64,000 nt of DNA, from assembly GCA_037962975.1 (NCBI GenBank), contig CM075669.1, forward strand, positions 192,766,501-192,830,500, given 5' to 3'. A program made the translations under genes and the position numbers. Shown here piece by piece: positions 59,415 to 64,000 of the stretch; position 1 is the stretch's first letter; every line of letters starts with the position of its first letter. Origin of the DNA: Clitoria ternatea (Eukaryota; Streptophyta; Magnoliopsida; Fabales; Fabaceae). The notes beneath the pieces are model-generated. The model was not told the DNA's origin, made no database searches, and saw only the letters and a list, made by a program, of their open reading frames with translations.

Positions 59415-60150
59415 CTTAGCGACGGCTAATACCCGTTGCTACCAACGTCACTACAATTAAAACCTTTAGCGACGGCAAGAGAACTCCGTCACTAATATCC
59501 TAAAAAGTAGCGACGGGGTCACCCTACCGTCACTACCTTCCCTTCTTAAAAGTAAAAACATGGAGGGAAGACGAAAATCATAGCGACGGAAAACTAATCC
59601 CGTCACTAATCTCCTAAATATTAGCCACGGCAAGAGAACTCTGTCACTAATCTCCTAAAAGGTAGCGACGGGGTCTCCCTACCGTCACTAACTTCCCTTC
59701 TTAAAAAAACTGGAGGGAAGACGAAAATAATAGCGACGGAACACTAAATCCATCACTACTCTCCTGAATATTAGCAACGGTAGGATAACTCCGTCACTAG
59801 TCTCCTGCATATTAGCGACGGAGTCCTCCTACCGTCGCTACTACCCTTTCTTAAATTAAAATAAGGCCAAAATAATAGCGACGACCTGGGGAACCGTCAC
59901 TAGAACAAAACATAGCGACGCCGTTTCACCGTCGCTAATGTTTGGCGCCAACAAAAAACCATGGAGGGAAAGCAAAAAAGGAGGATCTGAGAATATAGCG
60001 ACCGTACTAGCGACGGTGTTTATATTTGGTAGCGACCGATTCCGCTTTTGGTCACTAAATGCGTCGCTAAAACTTTTTTGGTTGCTCTTTATTTAAAACG
60101 GTCGCTAACACGGTCGCTAGTTAGCGACGGTAGTTGGTGGTCGCTAATTT
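59415..60150. repeat. CACTA right subterminal repeats (TAGCGACGG)
   Basis: About 30 copies of AGCGACGG/CCGTCGCTA or variants (CCGTCACTA), in direct and inverted orientation. Between 59490 and 59830 they form tandem units of roughly 60-120 bp (TAGCGACGGGGTC... ACCGTCACTA... CTTCCCTTCTTAAA). Many CCGTCGCTA sites on this side have become CCGTCACTA, a CpG-to-CpA change. Confidence 0.92.
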
Positions 60151-60181
60151 GAGGTAGCTGTTTAGGGTTTTTTTAGTAGTG

Positions 60182-61380
60182 TGCATTTCTAGAGTATCGC
60201 TTGTTTTTCTAGACAATTTAAGCCTATTAGAGACTTTTGTAAATTTATCATACAATTCATTAAAAGCATCAAGCAATTCTTCTTTATCTAGGTCATGGAG
60301 ACTTACCTCATTTTCCTCTTCAGAGTGTTTGGCCATTAGATAAAGATTTGCTTTTTCATTGTCTGAATCATCAGAGCTACTTACATCATTTTCATCCCAT
60401 GCGATGTAAGCTCTTCTTCTTCCTCTTTTCTCCTTGCCTTTCTTCTTGAGATTTGGGCAATCCGCCTTGAAGTGTCCTTCCTTGCCACATTCAAAACAAT
60501 TAGGTGAAGAAGATGATTCATTGGGTATAGGTCTCTTACCTTGAGGTTTGAAATTCTTTTGGAATCATTTGTTCTTCATGAACTTTCCAAATCTCTTCAC
60601 AAACAATCCAAATTCCTCCTCATCATCAAGGTCGCTACAAGATTCTTCTTCATGTGTGGAGGTGGCCTTGAGAGCTAGGCCTTTCTTCTTAGAGACTTTT
60701 TCTTCTTCCTCTGCTTGTTTCAAGTCTTTCAATTCCTGTTCTTGTTCTTGGAGTTTACCAAACAAAGTGGCAAAAGACATATCATTTATGTTGGGAGATT
60801 ACTTAATGGCCGTAACAAGAGGTTGCCATTCCCTAGTAAGACTTTTTAGAACTTTGTGGATAAGTTCCTTGTTAGTATAAGATTTACCAAGTGTAATAAG
60901 ATGATTAATAATCAAGGTGAATCTCTTTTGAAGTTCTAAAATAGTTTCACTGGAATTCATTCTAAAGCTTTCATATTGACTGGTTAAAGTACTAATCTTA
61001 GAGTCCTTAACATCGCTAGTTCCTTCATGAGTTACTCGAAGGGTATCCCATATTTCCTTAGCAGAATTACAAGTCATTATTCTGAAAAATTCATCGGGAC
61101 CTAATGCCATAGTGATGAGATTTTTAGCTTTATAGCCGTATTGCACTTTCTTCTCTTCATCACTAGTCCATTCGTCTATAGGTTTTTCAACATTTTTATT
61201 ATCAACAGTATGCATTGGCGTGTAAGGACCATTTTCAATTGCATTCTAAATTCTTAAATCAATAGATTGAATGAAGATTTTCATTCTTTCCTTCTAAAAA
61301 GCATAGCCTTCCCCATTGAAAGCGGGAGGTCTATTTATGGCGCCACCCTCGGGAAAAAGGTTTAGAGAACTTGAGGCCAT
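60182..61380 (-). pseudogene. Sirevirus gag, N-terminal part
   Basis: ATG at 61380, 58 nt inside the 5' LTR end (MASSSLNLFPEGGAINRPPA). Then the UBN2-type gag domain (KAKNLITMALGPDEFFRIM; KISTLTSQYESFRM; LTREWQPLVTAIK), an acidic Lys/Glu coiled coil (LQEQEQELKDLKQAEEEEK), a zinc knuckle CFECGKEGHFKADC (near 60500-60460) and a second coiled coil where the CACTA sits. In-frame stops: TAG 61296-61294, TAG 61248-61246, TAA about 60798 and TGA about 60564. Gag forms the particle in the cytoplasm. Confidence 0.9.
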
Positions 61381-61423
61381 CTTTATCTCTTAAAGCTGTT
61401 AAGCTTGATCTACCAAGAGTCAA

Positions 61424-61435
61424 GCTCTGATACCA
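61424..61435 (-). promoter_or_regulatory. Primer-binding site, initiator tRNA-Met
   Basis: The minus strand reads TGGTATCAGAGC, complementary to the 3' end of plant initiator tRNA-Met, two bases inside the 5' LTR. It primes minus-strand cDNA synthesis and fixes the orientation of the element. Confidence 0.95.
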
Positions 61436-61437
61436 CT

Positions 61438-62755
61438 TGTTATTCAAGTGGCCTCAATACTCAAGAGGGGGGGTGAATTGAGTTTTTAAAACTTTACTTG
61501 GAATGCCTTTGAAATTAGTTCTTTTATCACAAGTTTAGAAATAATGCAAGTGAAGTCAAGTATAATGCAAAAGACAATGCAAAACAAGAGGTGGATATGG
61601 CTGAGACAATTTATCAAACACTTGGTATGCAATGTTCAAAGTTAACTAATTCAAGCAAGCTTAAGTATCCAAACCATAATCGATCAACACAAATCAATTA
61701 AGTGCAGTATATGAATGTAAAAGAGTAAGGGAGAAGAGCTTGCAAACCAATTTAACGAGTTCCACTAACCCCGGTGTACGTCTCGTCTTCAAGCAACCCA
61801 CTTGAAGGATTTCCACTATTGAAGTTTAGAGATACAAGCTATGAGCAATTGCAGCTTCCTAGTGTCCCACACTCAAGAACTCAATCCTCACTAGCACAAG
61901 GGCAACCCACCCAATCTCTCAAACTCTCAATACCCAAAGGTTGAACCCCAACCTTTGTGACCACTCAACCCAGAGTGAAAACCTTTGTGTTTGGTGTAGT
62001 GTTTACAAGCAAATAACTCTCTCAATAGAGTAGATGTACAAGTGAAAGCTCACATAAATTCTAACTCTCAAGATGAGAGGATATACAAGTTCTAGGCTTG
62101 AAATTTCAGAGTATACACAAGAATAAACTCACTAAGCACAAATGAAGGTAAGGAATGATTGCTTCTTGTTGTGTGTCTTGTGCTTATGTTTTCCTTGCAT
62201 TTATAGAGCCATGGATGAGCTGCAGAAGTTCCTAGCCGTTGTATGTAGTGGGCATCTGAGAAATAGTGAAGAAATGAGTTATCTTCCCACTAAAATGTGT
62301 TTTCCCACTATCGTAATCGATTGCGCATCTAGCTGTAATTGATTACACTTCAAATTTTTCAGTCCAGTTCGATTAGCACCCATGTGTAATCAATTATTGT
62401 CGTTCCAGTAGCTTGGTAATCCATTGGCTGAAGTCCTGTAATCGATTATCATATGTACCTGATGCATTTAATTCAATTTTTGATGTTGGTAATCGATTAT
62501 GTCATTTGGGTAATCGATTAGTGTCATTCCAGTATCTTGGTAATCGATTAGCATATTCCATCTAATCGATTAGCTTATGTTCCTGATGCTTTTAATTCAA
62601 AATAGAAGTTGCCTAATCGATTAGCTTGGACTCCCTAATCGATTAACTGCGCAGTTTTTCTGGGTCTGCTTCTAAGTCTTTGTTTTTGCAAGAATTTCTT
62701 CAAGAGTCCTTTGTCATTATCAAAATCCTTGAACCTGTAGTCATATTCAAACACA
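61438..62755 (-). mobile_element. Sirevirus 5' LTR
   Basis: 1,318 bp, TGTGTTTGAATATG to TTGAATAACA on the minus strand. Near-identical to the LTR at 42763-44214 apart from roughly 20-25 substitutions (mostly transitions by eye) and loss of about 134 bp in the palindrome array near 62370, joined at a TCG shared by both sides. TATA box CTATAAATG at about 62206-62198. Together with the primer site it is the functional promoter LTR. Confidence 0.94.
62314..62648. repeat. TAATCGATTA palindrome array (5' LTR)
   Basis: Shortened version of the array in the other LTR; about eleven recognisable sites. Some have decayed: TAATTGATTA at 62336 and TAATCAATTA near 62387 (both lost the central CpG), and TAATCCATTG near 62418. 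Spacing of the surviving sites follows the 22/30/51 pattern. The nearest site lies 107 bp from the TATA box. Confidence 0.93.
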
Positions 62756-63389
62756 TCCAACCCTTTCTTTCATCCTTCTACCTCTCCCCATCCATTTTCC
62801 CTTTAAATAGTTAGAGTCTTTCATTTCCTTTTAGCTTTTAGTTTTGGTTCCATATTATTCTCTTGCTTCCAAATTGTTCTTACAATATCAAAGGCTTCAC
62901 ATCACAAGTTTGAAGAAGAGGAAAGAAAGCTAGATCCATCAATCTCCCTAAGAAAGATCAAGGGGCTACATCAAACATGTCCTACACTAATCCCCTAAGC
63001 CAAATTAGAGTTTTGTGGTAGTGAAAGGTAAGAGAAGATCTAACAACTAGAGGAAAATCTTGCTACCTCCCTAAAAGCTAATGGGGATCTTCTCCAAGTG
63101 AAGAAGATGGCAAAGAAGTTAGTAAATGTGGTTAGAAGGGAGTTGAGAAAGGCTAAAGGCACCATCTTTGACCTAAAAGAAGAATGGTGACATAGGAACT
63201 GAGCTAGAGAATTCAAGGTCATATCTTGATTTGTTGAAATAGGAGGAAAAACAAGGGGAACATTGGCTGGAAGAATATGTCGACATTATGGACAATACTT
63301 TTAATTCTTGCACTCATCAAATCCTTCATTGTAACCCTAACATGAATCTTGACCTATAGGGAATTTGAGTGTATCACTTCTTTGTTAGA
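62756..63389 (+). mobile_element. Gypsy LTR resumes, then unplaced sequence
   Basis: Begins with the second TCCAA duplication copy, continues the gypsy LTR interrupted at 42762 to perhaps 62900-63000 (CT-rich leader-like sequence). The rest to 63389 is degenerate with no clear gene; the LTR end was not located. Confidence 0.5.
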
Positions 63390-63996
63390 AAGGACCTGAG
63401 ATTTCAATTCCCCATTTTTGGAAAAATCATGGAACCACTGATGTAAACAACTATTTAGTTGAGGCTTTATGAAAATTGGCAAACTTTTGACAAGAATCAC
63501 ATTTCTTCATGTATGACAACGAGTCTTTCAACATAGCGGGCCATCAATTCCCAACTCTTAATAGTTTCTTGGCTAAGCTTAGACCTCTAAGTTGGTGGTT
63601 GCAGCCATGAACCTCTACCATAACATCTTAATAGTCACTCAAGCTCAAATAGTCCAACAACAAAATAAAGAGTCCTATCTTGTAAAGCCTATCATTTTGG
63701 ATGGTGAAGTTGGTGGCATCTCTTTGAATTTCCTTTTGCTTCTCTTTCTCTTTAGGAAATTTCCTATTTTCCACGTATTGGAAAATAAATGTCATCCAAT
63801 ATGCTATAAAGGTTATTATGGTCATAACTACCTTGTTAGTGATACTAGGATTTGATAAAGTGCTCTGGATGACAATGTGGATGCCTAGTTTCTTGGTGTT
63901 GGTGAACCTTGAGAGGACATTAACTCTAATATTCTTTTCTCTAGGGACATGCTTGAACATTATCATTGTAAAGTGAAGACTCGCCTCCTTTACCAT
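63390..63996 (-). pseudogene. Tat-lineage pol fragment: RNase H tail and integrase zinc region
   Basis: The minus-strand frame 63996-63628 reads FKHVPREKNIRVNVLSRFTN, IQSTLSNPSI, then LYKIGL, which follows the Tat RNase H end and the RNase H to integrase linker. After a frameshift it continues with HGCNHQLRGLSLAKKLLR, MKKCDSCQKFANFHKA, the integrase HHCC zinc region, to about 63390. Several stops. The frame runs to the window edge. Confidence 0.85.
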
Positions 63997-64000
63997 GGCT

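Larger units (their letters stand above)
48833..60181 (-). mobile_element. CACTA (En/Spm) DNA transposon, 11.35 kb, TSD TGC
   Basis: Terminal inverted repeats CACCACTAAAAAAAC (48833-48847; one change from canonical) and CACTACTAAAAAAAC (60181-60167, minus strand), with 3-bp duplication TGC at 48830-48832 and 60182-60184. Subterminal blocks packed with AGCGACGG/CCGTCGCT occupy about 500 bp at the left and 750 bp at the right. It encodes a TNP2-type transposase and a Transposase_24-type protein, both on the minus strand, so the transcriptional 5' end is the right terminus. Several stop codons in the transposase suggest it is now non-autonomous. It sits in Sirevirus gag. Confidence 0.96.
42763..62755 (-). 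mobile_element. Ty1/copia Sirevirus (SIRE-type), hosting a CACTA insertion
   Basis: TG...CA element with perfect 5-bp duplication TCCAA (42758-42762, 62756-62760). Minus orientation: 5' LTR 62755-61438, initiator-Met primer site, gag (61380 on, split by the CACTA at 60181/48833), protease, integrase, truncated reverse transcriptase, accessory ORF, two polypurine tracts, 3' LTR 44214-42763. Without the CACTA (11,349 bp plus 3-bp duplication) it is about 8.6 kb. Gag-protease-integrase-RT order is copia; long LTRs, iMet primer site, extended gag with coiled coil, repeated polypurine tracts and an extra ORF after pol are Sirevirus traits. Loss of the RT end and RNase H makes it non-autonomous. 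LTRs differ by roughly 2% by eye plus a deletion, so the insertion is fairly young. Confidence 0.93.

Overview
This is a transposon-rich stretch of a flowering-plant nuclear genome, most likely a dicot and probably a legume (inferred from AT-richness, SIRE-type Sirevirus sequences and Tat-type gypsy gag sequences; no species can be named). I recognise one certain host gene, an intact six-exon PIN3-type auxin efflux carrier on the minus strand (CDS 35591 to 32217, 653 codons). Nearly everything else is layered LTR retrotransposons, solo LTRs and CACTA DNA transposons.

Layout. 1-30060 is a mosaic of two LTR families. Family 1 has very long LTRs (about 3.8-4 kb, TGTAACA/TGTGACA start, CA end): copy A 1-4087 (-, cut by the window), B 6476-10160 (-), E 13462-16528 + 20357-21320 (+), D 16529-20351 (+, solo LTR, target-site duplication CCATA, inserted into E) and C 23341-27288 (-, near-perfect duplication). 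Family 2 consists of short Tat-lineage LTRs (5431-6221, 12417-13004 solo with duplication AAAAG, 21737-22263, about 29600-30060) and broken Tat-type gag genes. 30061-39969 is the low-copy island holding PIN and its flanks. 39970-63996 is a three-layer nest: a Ty3/gypsy element (40755-42762, resuming at 62761) was hit by a Ty1/copia Sirevirus on the minus strand (42763-62755, duplication TCCAA), whose gag was then hit by an 11.35-kb CACTA transposon (48833-60181, duplication TGC) carrying TNP2-like and Transposase_24-like genes. A Tat pol fragment closes the window.

The most unusual signal is a set of phased palindrome arrays inside LTRs. The palindrome sequence differs between elements (GAATCGATTC in A and D, TAATCGATTA in the Sirevirus LTRs and, degenerate, in E, CTCGCTTGAGCGAG in C), yet the geometry is shared: sites pair 20-22 bp apart and pairs are separated mostly by 50-52 or 30-31 bp, close to whole turns of B-DNA. 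In the Sirevirus LTRs and again in front of an accessory gene inside the Sirevirus, the array ends about 100-107 bp upstream of a TATA box. Palindrome clusters in maize Sirevirus LTRs are published; the shared phasing across copia and gypsy LTRs with different motifs, and the re-use of the array at an internal promoter, are what I would follow up.

Coordinates of LTR ends, TSDs, splice sites and palindromes were read directly from the sequence. Lineage names are based on recognised protein motifs without a database search.
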